Of a stretch of 64,000 bases of DNA, positions 1 to 11,619 are shown in pieces. Each line of letters opens with the position of its first letter. The first letter of the stretch is position 1. Origin of the DNA: Sequoia sempervirens (taxonomy: Eukaryota > Streptophyta > Pinopsida > Cupressales > Cupressaceae); the NCBI GenBank assembly GCA_007258455.2, contig VDFB02358134.1:214319565-214383564 (forward strand), written 5' to 3'. A model generated the notes under the pieces. It was given only the letters and a program-made list of their open reading frames with translations, was not told the DNA's origin and did not search any database. A program made the position numbers and the translations under genes.

Positions 1-850
1 CATCAAATCTGAACCGCTAAGTTGTTAGTGGAATTTTGACACTCTTTACTGTAATTTTGTACTTTCTATCTATATGGACATGAGCACCCCTGTGTGATGC
101 CAGCACATCATGTTGTCATCCCTAACCTACGCTGTTGTCCTCTAGCAAAGAGATGCCTAAGGTATAGTTTGGGATCCACAAGTATTCTCATTTAGCCCCA
201 TCAAGACTCTTTGGTTAGTAGAGTGATAGGAGCATTTGAGAGTGTTCTTCATTCTCTATCCTTGAGCCAAAATGCTTGTCCAAATTGAGGTAGATTAGGT
301 CAGCCTTCTGCTCTCGGCTCTCCATGACCTAGAACCTTGGTGTGGTTGGTCACCCTCCTTTACACTCATCATCAATTGATTTTTCATTATTGTCCTAAGG
401 AGGCATATTTTATGTGTTTTGTTCCTCATTGATCTCCACGTTGTCTTCTACAACCTCTTTCTTAGTATTTTTTAAAGGAGGAAAGTTATGATCTATTTGA
501 TTATCCTCCTTATGCAATTCTTCAACATTTTCTTCTCCAACAATGTTTTCTCCTACCAGAGGAGTGTTATCAGTAACAATTTCTTCTTCTTCACCCACAT
601 TATCTACTACCAAAGGGGTATCATTTTGTACATCTTCCTTTTCTGCTTCATCCTCATGTTGAGCATCTTCATGTTGTGTAAATTTTGGTATATTATCTTA
701 TGGGATAGACATATCATCATGCATTTCCTCTTCACTATTTGGGATCATGCCTAGCTTTTTCCAAATTGGAAACTTTCTCCACAACCTCATTTTGTAAGCT
801 CTCAATGTCACCTTTATCTCTGCTCATAAGGTTAGAGACCCCTTGCTTAG
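1..850 (-). pseudogene. Distal part of the E0 retroelement ORF, acidic and degraded
   Basis: Minus-strand reading gives a degraded, very acidic segment. A 67-residue open part at 410-613 contains two imperfect copies of a motif around TPLV(V/G)(D/E)N(I/V)GEE. Stops occur on both sides. The piece is the continuation of the ORF relics at 14236-17894: E1 is inserted between 850 and 14231 with a CTTAG target duplication, and with E1 removed the minus-strand frame runs across the junction without a stop into a charged, coiled-coil-like stretch. No catalytic domain is visible. Which gag or structural protein family it belongs to is unknown; assignment to a retroelement rests on linkage to the primer site and zinc knuckles near 17 kb. 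Confidence 0.5.
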
Positions 851-2126
851 TGAACTATATATTTTTGGGTAGGGCTTATAGGCTACTCTTGCACTCGTAG
901 GAATGTTTCACCTAAAAGGAGAGAGATAAACCCTACTCAAAAGTCTAGCTAGGTTCACTCAAATTATGCAATGTATGATGTTATTTAGGCTAAATGGAAT
1001 GATCTAAGTGTAATTAAATGAACTATTTGAGATATTATGAATGAAAAATCTAAGTATAATGCAATGTTGGAAAACACAATGATGTTTGCAAAAATCTTGA
1101 AATGGTGAACAAATATGTGAACTAAACTAAACAGAAAGCTAAATCTCTGAGTATGTGCATCTGAGAAGCTGAAGAAGACTGAATTTTTTTTTGGAAATCT
1201 GACAAAACCTAATTCTGGGCTGACTAGGACTCATTCGCCACCTTGGGAAAATTAGTTTTGGGTCAGGGTTTTTTTGTACAGGAACTATTTTCTACTAACT
1301 GGGTGTCTGGATCTACATCTAACTAAAAATGGCACCTCAAGAGAGACTCATACACCATGCATGGAAAATCATTCCACTTTCATTTTTTTGTGATTTCAAG
1401 TTTTTGTTTCGCACCTTGACACCTCTACAACACTTGCTGATGGAAACCTGAATCGGGATCTCAAAAATTTCCTGCAAAATGGCTTAAATTTTTTTGTCTG
1501 ATGGGAGATTTTCCTTGGTCAAACCCCAAATTGGGTAATCAAACCTTGAATGAATAAAAATCTGCATAAAACCCTAGCCCTAGATGTGTCAAAGACTAGG
1601 AAAAATTGAAGTATGTCAAAAACCCTATCCTATTGTGCAAGAATAGGAAATGAAAATGTGATTTGTGTGATGCAAGATCTCAACCCTAGACATATCGCAA
1701 CACATCAACAATTGAGACAAAATTACATGCAAATGAAATGTAAACCTTAATCTGAAGATAAAGAAGAAATGGAAGATGGAATCACTTTGAAAACAAGTCT
1801 TTGGGACTCATTCCCTCGAAAGGGACTCATTCGCCACCCTTGGTGAGTGGGTCCCACTAGAGGGGAATCATTCGTCCAAGGTGACGAATGGGTCCCACTA
1901 CTAATTTTTAAAGGTGGTTTTTTGGGATATGGAAGAATTGAATGTTGTTTGTTGGGATTTAAATGATTTCTCAGGTAAAATGGGCCTCTAGATAAAAAAA
2001 ATAATGGGTCTTAGGGGCTTATAAATGTCGTTTTGAAGGATAAATGACACAAGGGGACTCAAAAGTGGGTCTACTTACACATGAAATTGTCTCTTTTCTC
2101 AAGAGGGTCCAATTTTCTATGGTACA
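851..2126 (-). repeat. 3' LTR of E1
   Basis: Begins TGAACTATA and ends GGTACA on the plus strand. It matches 12613-14230 along its whole length, for example the shared segments beginning TTTTTGGGTAGGGCTTATAG at about 862 and 12631. It is about 340 bp shorter than the other LTR: a segment equivalent to about 13569-13930 is missing near 1800. It carries several copies of a short motif, GGGACTCATTCGCCACC-like, in both orientations (about 1228, 1803, 1823, 1862). The 5 bp before it are CTTAG. Confidence 0.9.
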
Positions 2127-2150
2127 TTTAGCCACCACTTTAGCACCCAT
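2127..2150 (-). other. Polypurine tract candidate of E1
   Basis: Directly inside the 3' LTR the minus strand reads GCTAAAGTGGTGGCTAAA followed by the LTR start TGTACC. Purine-rich runs ending at the 3' LTR are the plus-strand primer of LTR retrotransposons. Confidence 0.5.
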
Positions 2151-4180
2151 ATGACTCTACGTGCATATGTAAGCTAAAGGACTCTAAATAGTGCACTTTA
2201 TAAACAGGATACTCGTTCAAAAAATGGGAGAATGAAGCCCCCAATTTAGTTATCTGCAAAACCACAACATTAGGAACCGCATCCTACAACACATAATCAT
2301 TAATTATTCAAAAATTCTTTTATCTAACTCCTAAGGAGCTAATTCGATGGTAGATGTATGCCCCCCCTTGATTCTCCTTGCTTTACATAGGTGGAATCAA
2401 GGTAGCAATCTAGCCACGTCGAATAAGGAAAATCATACCGTAGGGAATTTCCAAGTACCATGCCATGTAAAGATAGACAATTGATGATTTCGAGTGTGGA
2501 ATCATGATTCAATTGCATCAAACGGCGTCGAAAACGGATTTCTCGGGCTCCCGTTATGTTGATTTGAGGAAAAGATGCTTTATAAACTCTTAAGATAAAA
2601 TAACCCTAAGTTAATGCATAAGAGTAAAAAGGGTGAAAATAGGTAAAAGAGAGAAAAGTAGAGTAATTCACTTACTATTGTAATTTACCTTCTTGTAGCT
2701 TGAGAGTGATGATTGTGACGAGAATATGCCAAGTAGACGGGATTATAGGCCTTCATGACTAGATATGCTTTGAGAGCAGGTGGTGTGCAGTGACTTGTAT
2801 TATGAGGTGAGTCGATTCTGCAACTTTTTTTGTGTGATTTTTTGATAATTTAGTGATTTTTAATGCATGGATAGGTTAACTTAGGATCTTGGAAAAAATT
2901 TCGCAAAGTGTCTCATTTTTTCACAGTGTCCCATTTCTTTGAAAAGTGTCCCTTTTGTTTGCAAAGTGTCCAGTTTCTTCACAAAGTGTCCCATTTCTTT
3001 GCAAAATGTCCTAAAAGGGTTCTAAAGTGTCTAGGGACATTAGAAAAGCACACTAGATCTACTTTAACACATTTTCATGATGAAATTTGTAAAAATTTAA
3101 GAGATGAGGGGTGATCCCATAAAGCTAGTTTACAATTTCTAGGAGATTCTGATTTTTACTGAAATCACATATTTTTAGAAAATATAATGATTTAAGCCTT
3201 TAAAATTTTTATTTAAATCATTCCAATTGAAGAGGGTTTGATCAAACTATCTTATATAAAACCCTCTTGGATAGAACCCCACAAGTTTTAAACCATACCT
3301 ATAATAGAGTCTCCTATACACCTATCAAAATGTTGATAAGAAACATATTTTGATTTACCTTTTGAGGGATCAAATGAATTGATTTAATTTTATTTTTTTA
3401 AGTATCTATTCCTTATTATAAGCTTCCCAAAAATTATAATTTTAAATAAATTTAATTTTATTATTATATTTATTTTTTATTTCTTGTGAATGTGGTTTTT
3501 TCACTAAAAATCAAACTCTTTGTTCTACACGTGGGAAAATAGAAGATTGCCATTTTTTTAAAAAAAATATTAATGCACTAGATATTAAAGTCCTTGATCC
3601 AAGAAAAAACAAAAAATTAAATTTCAATACATACAAAAAACGTTATGCATTATACGGTCGTGCTATGTCTGAATTATAATTGGTTTAACTTCGAAACTTG
3701 ATTAAAGAAAAAATATTCAACAAAAAACTATCTATCCAAGTGGAAGCACTAGATATCAAAGTCAAATCTAAATTCGAAAGAATTAGAATTTTATCCTTCA
3801 TAAAAAAAATTATGCGTTATACGGTGAGCGTCACTTTTTTAAAATGTTGTTTTCTAAAAAAAACTAGTTTTTGAGGGAGATGGAAAAAGACGTGCAGTCT
3901 AATTCCAAAAATTTTGAAAAAAATATATTTAGAATCTATAGACAAAATGTCACAAAACTCTAGTTTGCATCATCTTCAAATTCCAAGCACGGTTTAGCCA
4001 CTATTGGTGCCCAAAAGTGAAGATTTAGTTAAAAAAATTATTTCAGTGTCTAGTTTGGTAAAAGATTGTAAACCACTATTGTGGGATCACCCTGAGATGG
4101 ATTTTAGAGAATTTTGTGATGATTTTGGATAGGTCCACGCCCGATCACGATAGTGGCTAGGGGGAAGACAACTTACTTTT
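2151..4180. other. Spacer between E1 3' LTR and antisense ORF
   Basis: No coding domain is visible. It holds a short tandem array (2903-3012), a consensus-like plus-strand splice donor GAG/GTGAGT with GTGAGT at 2807-2812, and a plus-strand TATA-like TATATAAA at 3253-3260. AT-rich sequence with poly-A/T runs fills 3360-3900. These sites could serve the antisense ORF that follows, but this is inference from position only; the relative order of donor and TATA box means they cannot both belong to one simple transcript start. Confidence 0.4.
2903..3012 (+). repeat. Tandem array, units of about 20 bp
   Basis: About five to six imperfect units of GCAAAGTGTCCCATTTCTTT. Translated in the plus strand they give repeating SHFF and CP words, which explains the short open frame at 2908-3114; I do not regard that frame as a gene. 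Tandem arrays in the region between integrase and 3' LTR are a known habit of Tat-lineage elements. Confidence 0.8.
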
Positions 4181-5254
4181 CTTAGAGATCACACTCCAGC
4201 ACTATCAACAATAGAGACAAAGCATTTATAGTCTATAGGTATCTATTCGGCATATCTTATGCCACCTATGAGATACCATGACGCCATGCTTATGGCTCTA
4301 TGTGAGCTTTTGGATGCTGATATGTGTAACTTTCATCTTCCTATCAAGGAGATGACCATCATTCTTCCGGATGTACACTGCATTCTTTGAGTCCCTATTC
4401 GAGGGGAGCCAGTATATTTTTGAGGGGATCGGTCATTCCACGAGAAGAAGGTGGATATGCAGTATTTCCTTGGTGGACTAGTTCACGATGAGCATGTTAG
4501 AGTGTCGATCGAGCTTCCCATGCTTCTATATTCATGATCTCCTATTGCTAGATGAATTATGATGTATACAGTGGCTCTTGTTCTCAATAATGATGGACAA
4601 GCGACACACTTAGATGGAGAATTAGTACATTTGATTTGAGGGATGTACGAGGACAGGACAGTCTATGCATGGGGTCTTTGCATATTTTTGTTTCGATAGA
4701 TTTACATTATGGTACATTGCACGCTTCTACAGGTGTGGTGCCTCAAGCATATTACATGCACCAGGCCTATTGGATTCCCTTGTCCTATAGTTGCAAGATA
4801 TCCATGAGCATTCGGTTATCCTTTGCGACACTTGTGGTAGTACAAAGATTTACATTTTTGGAGGGTGAGGTTTGACCGGTTGGAGGAGGATGAGATCTTA
4901 TGGAGACCCTATCTACTCACTCTATAGTGGCCAGATCCCATAGGACAGCTGAGGAGGATGTAGATGGGCAGGTTTCTAGCTAGGAGGCATGACTATGTTG
5001 TACAAACGTTCTATTATGGGTGAGTCATGTGATAGTTTGGGAAGGTGTAGACACCACTAAGGGAGTTCCCATTCATTAGGTGATTAGTATAGAGTTCTTG
5101 GAGGCTAGGTGATACTATTTGGCTTACTATAGATCATGTTCGAGAGAGTGATTTTGATGCTTCATGTCATGATCAGCCACTAGTCATTGACACTGATGAT
5201 GTTGGTAGCACAAATGAGCATCAAGAGTGGTGGTCAGTGACATGAATAGCTCCT

Positions 5255-5461
5255 ATGTTCCTCATGGATTTCCCTATAGGTGATGCAATACCAACACCAG
5301 ATGAGGGAGATGAGCTAGAGGATAGAGCAGAGGATGTGCGATATAGGACATCAGATATATTTATTGATGTTATTGATGATGAGTATGATTTAGAAGTTGA
5401 TCTCAATTATGAGGACCAGGATGGAGGAGAGGAGGATGAGGAGGATGAGGATTATGAGTAG
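5255..5461 (+). pseudogene. Acidic tail segment of the E1 PMD ORF
   Basis: Open stretch of 68 residues with more than a third Asp or Glu, ending in an EEDEEDEDYE run. A similarly acidic, Gly/Glu-rich tail follows the PMD core of E2 at 33300-33768. The shared order of PMD core then acidic tail suggests the tail belongs to the protein and is not a chance open frame. Confidence 0.5.
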
Positions 5462-5718
5462 GATGATTATTATGATGAGCCACCCCTGAGTGAGGGTGAT
5501 GAGGTAATGATTGAGGATTGGTATGAGCATGGAGAGTCCTCACACACTTACAGGACCAGATCTCATGTAGTAGCTACAAAATACATCGACACCTAGAGTC
5601 AACGAGAGGCTAGCACATCCTCCATTCCCCCTAGAGAGGATGAGGTTGATATTCCTCATGCACCTGGAGACATAAGAGATGAATTTTTTGATTTTATGCA
5701 TGTACTTGAATATATTTA

Positions 5719-5749
5719 TGTTTCGGATTTATATATATATATATATATC
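5719..5749. repeat. TA microsatellite
   Basis: A run of TA dinucleotides (TTTATATATATATATATATA). A comparable TA run stands at 36223-36241, near the 3' end of the region downstream of the E2 antisense ORF. Confidence 0.85.
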
Positions 5750-6821
5750 GTGATGATGTGTATTGATTGTGTACCTTGTCTATCTCCCAGGATTGACGAG
5801 AGACTAGCTAGAGTTTTATCATCAAGCTACCGTGGAGATAGTTCCTACATCCATCGACAAGGAGGAGATATATCTTGACTACATGCCCCCACCGATTGTA
5901 GAGGAGGAGCCAAAGTCACTTAGACCTTTCACACGACTATGGGAAGTGTACGAGAGTGTGAGGAGATGACTTTGCCGATCTGAGAGTGCAACACAGCCAT
6001 CATAGACCTCAGTAAATGTTGAGAAACTACATGTAAAGCTTGCATAGGTATGAGCGGAGAGGGATTAGATGGCAGAGGAGCATCTTGTGGCTATTGGTCG
6101 AGTACAGGGTCTGAAGTATGCATTGAGACTTGGCAGCTCACAGTCATGATCACACACAACCGTCTCATGAAATCCAGGGATCGGATCCCAAGTGCTAGAG
6201 CCTGAGGGGTCTAGTTCTCACAAATCTTGGTGATTTTGTACATGATGATGAGATGTATATAAAACTTTTTGATATATATATGCATTTGTATTTGGTGTTG
6301 TTTTAGCTCTTCATGTTTGAATGTTAAATGCAATGTGATTAATTAAATTACTTATGGTAAAAGTATTTAATTAATTCCTTCATGAGTTAACAGGATTGAT
6401 GTGATCTAATATAAAAAAAAATTTAGTTTTACTGTAGATTCAACATTACTGATTAGAGAATATGTTAAATTAAATACACCTATAAGGATCTAACTTAACA
6501 TAACACAAGAGTGAATAGTATGAATCCTAAATAAATTATAAAAATGAGCTTAAATAATTAATTTAGTGTTCAAGACAAACACAAGATTTGTTGTCAAGAA
6601 TGAAGCAATGTGAAAGTTATTTAGAATGACATCAAATAACTTTAAACAACACCGCTTTAACAATCATACTATTCAAAGAGGTTAGAGGTAATAACAACAC
6701 AAATGCGAGACATTAATAGGTTCCTTAAGGGGTGTTCCATCAAGCTACATTAAGATATAATCACCAAACCCATAATTAGTATCAACAATGTAAGGTCCTA
6801 ACCAATTAGGGCTGAATTTAT

Positions 6822-7860
6822 CTATTTCTTTGTTGTCAACATTGGTATTACGTTGATTTTTAGTAAGAACAAAATCACCCTTATGAAACATTCTACGGAT
6901 GACTTGTGTGTTGTGTCTTCATTGTAATTGTTTGATGTGAGCTTGGAGATGTTCAAGAGCATTAATGCGCTTCTTTTCAAGAATCTCAATTTGGTGCAAT
7001 CATTGTTCTTTATAAGTGGCATCATCAATAAGCTCTTGGAGAGAAATTCACAACATAGGAATTTCTAACTCCAAGGGCATGATCGCATTAGTGCCATAAA
7101 CGAGGTTATAGGGTGTGGTTCCGGTGGATGATCTAACACTCGTTTGATAAGCCCAAAGTGCATAATGTAATTGTGTATGCCAATCTTTATGATGTTTGTT
7201 GATAGTTTTCTTGAGGATTTGTTCTAGAATTTTATTACTATTTTCAGCTTGTCCATTGGATTGCAGATAATATGGTGTGGAAAAGCGATGTTGAATGTTG
7301 AATGTTTCAAGAAATTTCTTAACTTCATTACTCTTAAACAAAGTTCCATTGTCTGAAACAATGGAGGAAGGAATCCTGAAGAGAGAAATGATGTGTTCCA
7401 AAATGAAATGACAAATTACTTTGGCAACTTTGTATAATGAAGAGGAATAGCCTCCACCCATTTCATGAAATAGTCTATTGTGGTTATGATAAACGTATGT
7501 CCAACAGAAGAGGAAGGTGAATTTTTTCCAATAAGATCCAATCCCCATACTAAAAACAACCAAATAGGAACTTGGGCACATAACTTAGAAGTAGGAGCAT
7601 GGATCAAATTGCTATGTTCTTGAAATTTGTGACATCATTTAACGCAAGAAAAGTAATCCTTTTCCATATGTCACAAATAATAACCCATACGGATAAGTTT
7701 TTGCACTAACGACCATCCTCCAAAATGACCTTCATAGGTACCAACATGAGTGCCTATTCGAGTGCTATAGGGATTTTAGAATCCTTAAGACATCATAATA
7801 AGAGACCATTGAAAGCTCATCTATACAATACATTGGAAAGGATCACGTATTTAGCTACTA
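6822..7860 (-). pseudogene. E1 integrase, frameshifted
   Basis: Inserts cDNA into host DNA. In minus-strand order: a zinc-finger region remnant (about 7625-7735) with GHFGGW, RMGYY and a CVK-stop-C word; the core with WGLDLIG (first Asp, about 7545), SSIVSDNGTLF (second Asp, about 7345) and GQAENSNK (Glu, about 7250); then WHTQLHYALWAYQTSVRSST and the start of the C-terminal region at 6822-7028. All three D-D-E residues are still present, though the domain is split between two frames at about 7420-7600. It follows the archaeal-type RNase H and is the last pol domain. Clearly Ty3/gypsy integrase. Confidence 0.9.
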
Positions 7861-7987
7861 GTTTGTGTAAACACTTTCGAGTGTTTTTTGTTCTAGGTTT
7901 GGGAATGGTACCATCTTTTAAATAGTTGTAAATTGTATCATACCATTTGCATGAATCATCTTGAGTTATTGGTAAAATGTCTTCTAA

Positions 7988-8599
7988 TTAAGTTTCAATC
8001 AAAGGTTTCATGATGGGATGAATAACAAAAGTGAATTTTGTGTAAGCATCATGTGGGGATATAAGAGAGGCCGCACTCGCCATTGCATATGCATGTCTTT
8101 TTTCTTTTTGTGGGATATTATCAATGGTGAATGATTTAAAATTATCTAATAGTTTCATTGTAAGATCCTTATATTTTGATAGCTTGTCATGTTTAGTTTG
8201 ATATGTACTAGTAATTTTTTTCATAACTAGTTGTGAATCACCAAAGATCTTGATATGTTTAGCTTTCATTGTTAAGGCATTTCGCAAACCCACTATTAAT
8301 ACCTCATACTTAGCTGTGTTATTTGTGCATATGAAAGTTAACCGATAAGATAAGGGAAGAGGTTTTCCATCAGGTGGAATCAATACCACTCCACCACCAG
8401 AACCTCTTTTACACTTAGATCCATCGAAATATAATTCCCATGTTTTAATATTAGTGGCCAAGACATTATCATCAAGAAAGGAGTCATGATTACGTAAAGC
8501 AAGAGGAGAAGGAGCATTAGCTAAGTGATCAGTTAAGGATTGTCCTTTGATTGCTTTTTGTGAAACAAACTTAAGGTAAAACTTAATTAACAACATCAC
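7988..8599 (-). pseudogene. E1 archaeal-type RNase H (second RNase H)
   Basis: A 203-residue open frame. The catalytic-site words typical of the plant Tat-lineage additional RNase H are visible: ELYFDGSKCKRGSGGG (first Asp), NNTAKYEVLIVGLRNAL (Glu), KIFGDSQLVMKKI (Asp). The final Asp region near NIPQKEKRHAYAMASAAS reads AYA where AD-A is usual, so the fourth acidic residue seems lost. It sits between the native RNase H remnant and integrase, the usual place in Tat elements. Such a domain degrades RNA of the RNA:DNA hybrid during reverse transcription. The N-terminal part of the frame (AIKGQSLTDHLANAP) is the linker normally following the first RNase H. Confidence 0.88.
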
Positions 8600-9200
8600 C
8601 CACTTAGCTAATCGTCTAGAGAGGTTGGTTTTATTAAAATATTTTTAAGAGGATCAAGTTTTGTCATGACTTGTATTTCAACATTTAGTAAATAATGTCA
8701 CAATTTACTAGTAGCAAATACAAGAGATAGAATTTTTATTTTTCAATTGGTGAGTATCGAGTTTCAAAATCAATTCAAGTTTGACTCATGTAATACATAG
8801 GATGTTCTTTTTTGTTATCATCTTGTTGAGCCAATAATGCTGCAAGAGCATGGGCTGATGTGGCTACGTATAAGATAAACGGATTTTTTGGAACAACAAG
8901 TTGTAAAACAGGTGGAGTTGCCAGGTATTCCTTTAAACTCTCAAAATACTATTTACAATCCTTATCCCAATCAAAAGATGCACCCTTTTTAAGAAGATGC
9001 ATGAAAGGTAATGTGCAATTAGCTCAAGAGGCAACAAAATGACAGATAGCTTGAATTTGGCCTTGTAACATTCAAAAATGAGAAATGTTCCTAGGAGGTG
9101 GCATGTTAATAATTGCATTGATTTTCTTTGTGTCCACCTCAATGCCTCTATGAGATATGAAAAACCCCAAAATTTTACCACTATCTACGCCAAAGACACA
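8600..9200 (-). pseudogene. E1 native RNase H / RT connection, heavily degraded
   Basis: Between RT and the second RNase H. The minus strand shows fragments of the RT thumb and connection (KFWGFSYLIEA-like at 9130-9181, from GILVSHRGIEV-type sequence of the family) and then a decayed gypsy RNase H with several stops. No continuous frame remains. Placed by position and by scattered matches to the family pattern. Confidence 0.6.
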
Positions 9201-9249
9201 CTTTTTCAAATTTAATCACATATTATAGCTACATATTCATTCAAAAAAA

Positions 9250-9890
9250 ATTCCAAAGAACATTCACATTGTCTTATGATGTTAATGATTTAGCAAGGAT
9301 GTCATCAATATAATATTCTAAAAAAATTTGGATGTAATTGTGGAAGATCAATGTCATTGCTCATTGATAAGTTGCGCCAACATTCTTTGAACTGAAGGGC
9401 ATCACAACCCAACAAAACATTCCCCAAACAGTTGTAAAGGAAGTTTTGTATTGATCTTGAGGATTAATAAGGATTTGATTGTAACCAGAAAATACATCCA
9501 TGAATGACAACAAAGCATGTCTAGTAGTTGAATCGAGGATCATGTCTATATTAGGAAGTGGAAAGTCATCTTTTAAAGAATCTTTATTCAAGTCAAGAAA
9601 AAGCTATACATATCCTAATACGATTATCGGGTTTAGCAACTGTGACAATATTTGAGATCCAAGGAGAATAATCAATAAGTTGAATGAAGCCTACATCAAG
9701 GAGTTTTTCGAGCTCTACTTTAACATTCAAGGCTATGTTAGGGTGCATTTTTCTTATCTTTTGATGAATGGTCTTAGCATTTTTAGCAAGAACGATGTTG
9801 TGTGTCACAATCTTTGGGTCAATTCTAGGCATATCAGAATATTTCCAAGCAAAAATCTCAAGAAAATCATGAAGTAAATTTGTATTGTCT
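9250..9890 (-). pseudogene. E1 reverse transcriptase, broken
   Basis: Ty3/gypsy RT. In order on the minus strand: the HP-N...KVELEKLLDVGFI entry motif (about 9700-9780), YSPWISNIVTVAKPD, RIRICIAF, then after a stop KDDFPLPNIDMILD, FMDVFSGYNQILI, and TTVWGMFCWVVMPF. The catalytic box is YIDD at 9301-9312 and is intact, in a different frame from the preceding part. At least three frame breaks are needed to read the domain. Upstream it joins the protease linker and downstream the RNase H. Confidence 0.88.
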
Positions 9891-10740
9891 TCTTGTTCTT
9901 CATCATCAAGGAACTTCCCAATCTTAATGATTTTGTTTGTATCATCAATGTCCATTGCAACATCAATTGTATCTCCTAAAGGGAGTGCATTGGATTTAGG
10001 AACCTCAAACTCATGATACTCTTCAATGGTATCACTATCATTTTTCTTAGTAATAGTTGTAGCACAATTAACCCGTTTCCTGGGGGAAGTAGAGGATGTG
10101 TTATCATAAACTCCTAACATTTGTTTCAGAGTTTCATCACTATCAACATACTTCCATGATGGTGGTAAGTTCATATCAAGCAATTCATGATGTTTGATTG
10201 TGAGTTGGTGTTTTTTTTTTACATGTAATAATGTTGACGTTCAAAGGTGGTCGTTGAGTAGCTTTTGTCGTTTTAGAAAAAGAATATCCCAATCCAGTTT
10301 TTGTCTCTTGCGTATTAGGTTCAATAGGAACAAAAATGCATTGTTCATGTTTTTGACATCCTTTTCTAGTATACCCTAATTGTTTCAAAATTTCATAGCC
10401 TTTTCCATAAATTCTTTCCATTTATGTCATAGTAGGTGGGGATTGATAATCTATCTCATCGAAATTTGTTGCGTATTTTGCATTTTCATCCAAAGTAGAA
10501 GAGATAGATGTTTGAGAGGATTATTCAGAATTTCAAGTAGACATGATGGTTGGTTATTTGTGTTTCTCATCTTTCTTTTGTGTGATTATGTATTCATCCA
10601 TAAATGAAGGTGTGAATTATAAGGATCCCCAATCATCACCAAATAATTTAGATAGAGATTCCTCATGGTTGTGTTCAATTTCAAGACGATCTATGTTGGA
10701 TGTTGGAATTAATGCTTTTAGAGGACTTGTAGCTCCTTTT
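9890..10740 (-). pseudogene. E1 protease-RT linker
   Basis: Open pieces at 9893-10183 and 10185-10421 on the minus strand. Words such as GLGYSF and an acidic IDDTNKIIKIGKFLDDEEQ followed by LLHDFLEIFAWKYSDMPRIDP are typical of the Ty3/gypsy segment just before RT. No catalytic residues are expected. The frame is broken around 10184 and 10430. Confidence 0.65.
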
Positions 10741-10757
10741 TCAAGCTGCAAGAAATT

Positions 10758-11246
10758 TTATAGCCCCAGGTCTATTTCAACTTGATAAATTTGATTGTTA
10801 TAGACATATTTCATGATATGATGAAGGGCCAAAGGCATTGTATTCATCTCATGAATCCATGGTCTTCCTAAAGGGATATTATATGAAAGATCATAAGGTA
10901 GGACATGAATAGGAGTTTTCAAAGTAACCACCCCAATCATAATAGGTAAAGTGATTATACCAAGTGGTTGATTTGTTATATTTTCAAATCCTCGAATGGA
11001 TACGAAATTGGGTATTATTTGTGACTTATCAACATGAAATCTATTAAGGAGATTCACACTACACACATTAAGGGTAGAACCATTATTGATAAGGGTTCTT
11101 TTGATACCTATGAGATTGAATTGAGCAATTATCATAAAGGCTTCATTTTTTTTTTGCAACTCTAAAGGAGGGAGCTCTTGTTGATGGAAACTAATAGCTA
11201 GATTAACTTGGTTCATTCCATGGATTAGAGCCACCACATCATTCAT
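10758..11246 (-). pseudogene. E1 retropepsin-like protease, catalytic Asp replaced
   Basis: A 162-residue open frame with the layout of a Tat/gypsy aspartic protease: IGIKRTLINNGSTLNVCS (active-site loop), LNRFHVDKSQI, VSIRGFENITNQPLGIITLP, HVLPYDLSYNIPLGRPWIHEM. The family loop is hDxGS; here Asp is Asn (INNGS, about 11082-11096), which should abolish catalysis. The flap and the LGRPW-I-H word are well kept. It follows the repeat-bearing linker ORF and precedes RT. The domain is known to process the polyprotein. Confidence 0.82.
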
Positions 11247-11270
11247 AATTGTACCAAGAGGAATGACAAT

Positions 11271-11612
11271 CTATTGCAAGGTTTTTTGAATAAACGTGTG
11301 GCAATTTGGTGAGTTTTGAAGTAAATCCCAAATGGAAATCTTTTTAGGAGTATTCTTTAATTGTTCAATAAGACCATACTCCTTTGCGTGTGGAAGGTAA
11401 TAAGGAGCACTAGGCAGATTGGTTAAATGTAAAGAGGGTGGGGTTGGTTGCGGCGGTTGCAGATTTTTTCGGATATTATATGTATGAGCAATAATAACAT
11501 TACTTGATTGTTGCAACACATTTGGTTTAGGTGGGTAAAGAGTGTACTCAAGTTTAGTGGAAGGATGGAGTTTATGCAAGGGTGGGTAAAGAATGAGTTG
11601 AGGTTGAATCAA
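11271..11612 (-). pseudogene. E1 proline-rich segment before protease
   Basis: Pro-, His- and Leu-rich 113-residue open stretch ending in KKISIWDLLQNSPNCHTFIQKTL, a word that in plant Ty3/gypsy polyproteins commonly stands just upstream of the protease (IS-x-W-x-LL...). No zinc knuckle is seen. It is part of the gag-protease linker. The frame is interrupted before the protease frame starts. Confidence 0.55.
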
Positions 11613-11619
11613 ATTAACA

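Larger units (their letters stand above)
4200..6235 (+). pseudogene. Antisense ORF of E1: plant mobile domain (PMD)-like protein, broken
   Basis: Plus strand, opposite to E1 pol. Around 4255-4440 one frame reads a PMD-like core: an ALCELLDADMCNFHLP word, then a KEMTIILPDVHCIL word, a stop where a Leu or Gly is usual, and VPIRGEPVYF. PMD proteins typically carry FHLP-x-GE-x-T-x-TLxDVxxLLGLPIxG. Further along, a FDRLEEDEILWRPY-like stretch (about 4874-4915) fits the later part of the domain. A D/E-rich tail follows (5255-5461). Stops and shifts break it into several frames. PMD proteins occur both as host genes (MAIN/MAIL) and inside transposons; here the position between integrase and 3' LTR argues for a retrotransposon-borne antisense ORF. 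Its role in the element is unknown. Confidence 0.68.

Noticed and set aside
2908..3114. 68-residue plus-strand frame with repeated SHFF words
   Set aside because: Produced by the 20-bp tandem array, not by a gene.
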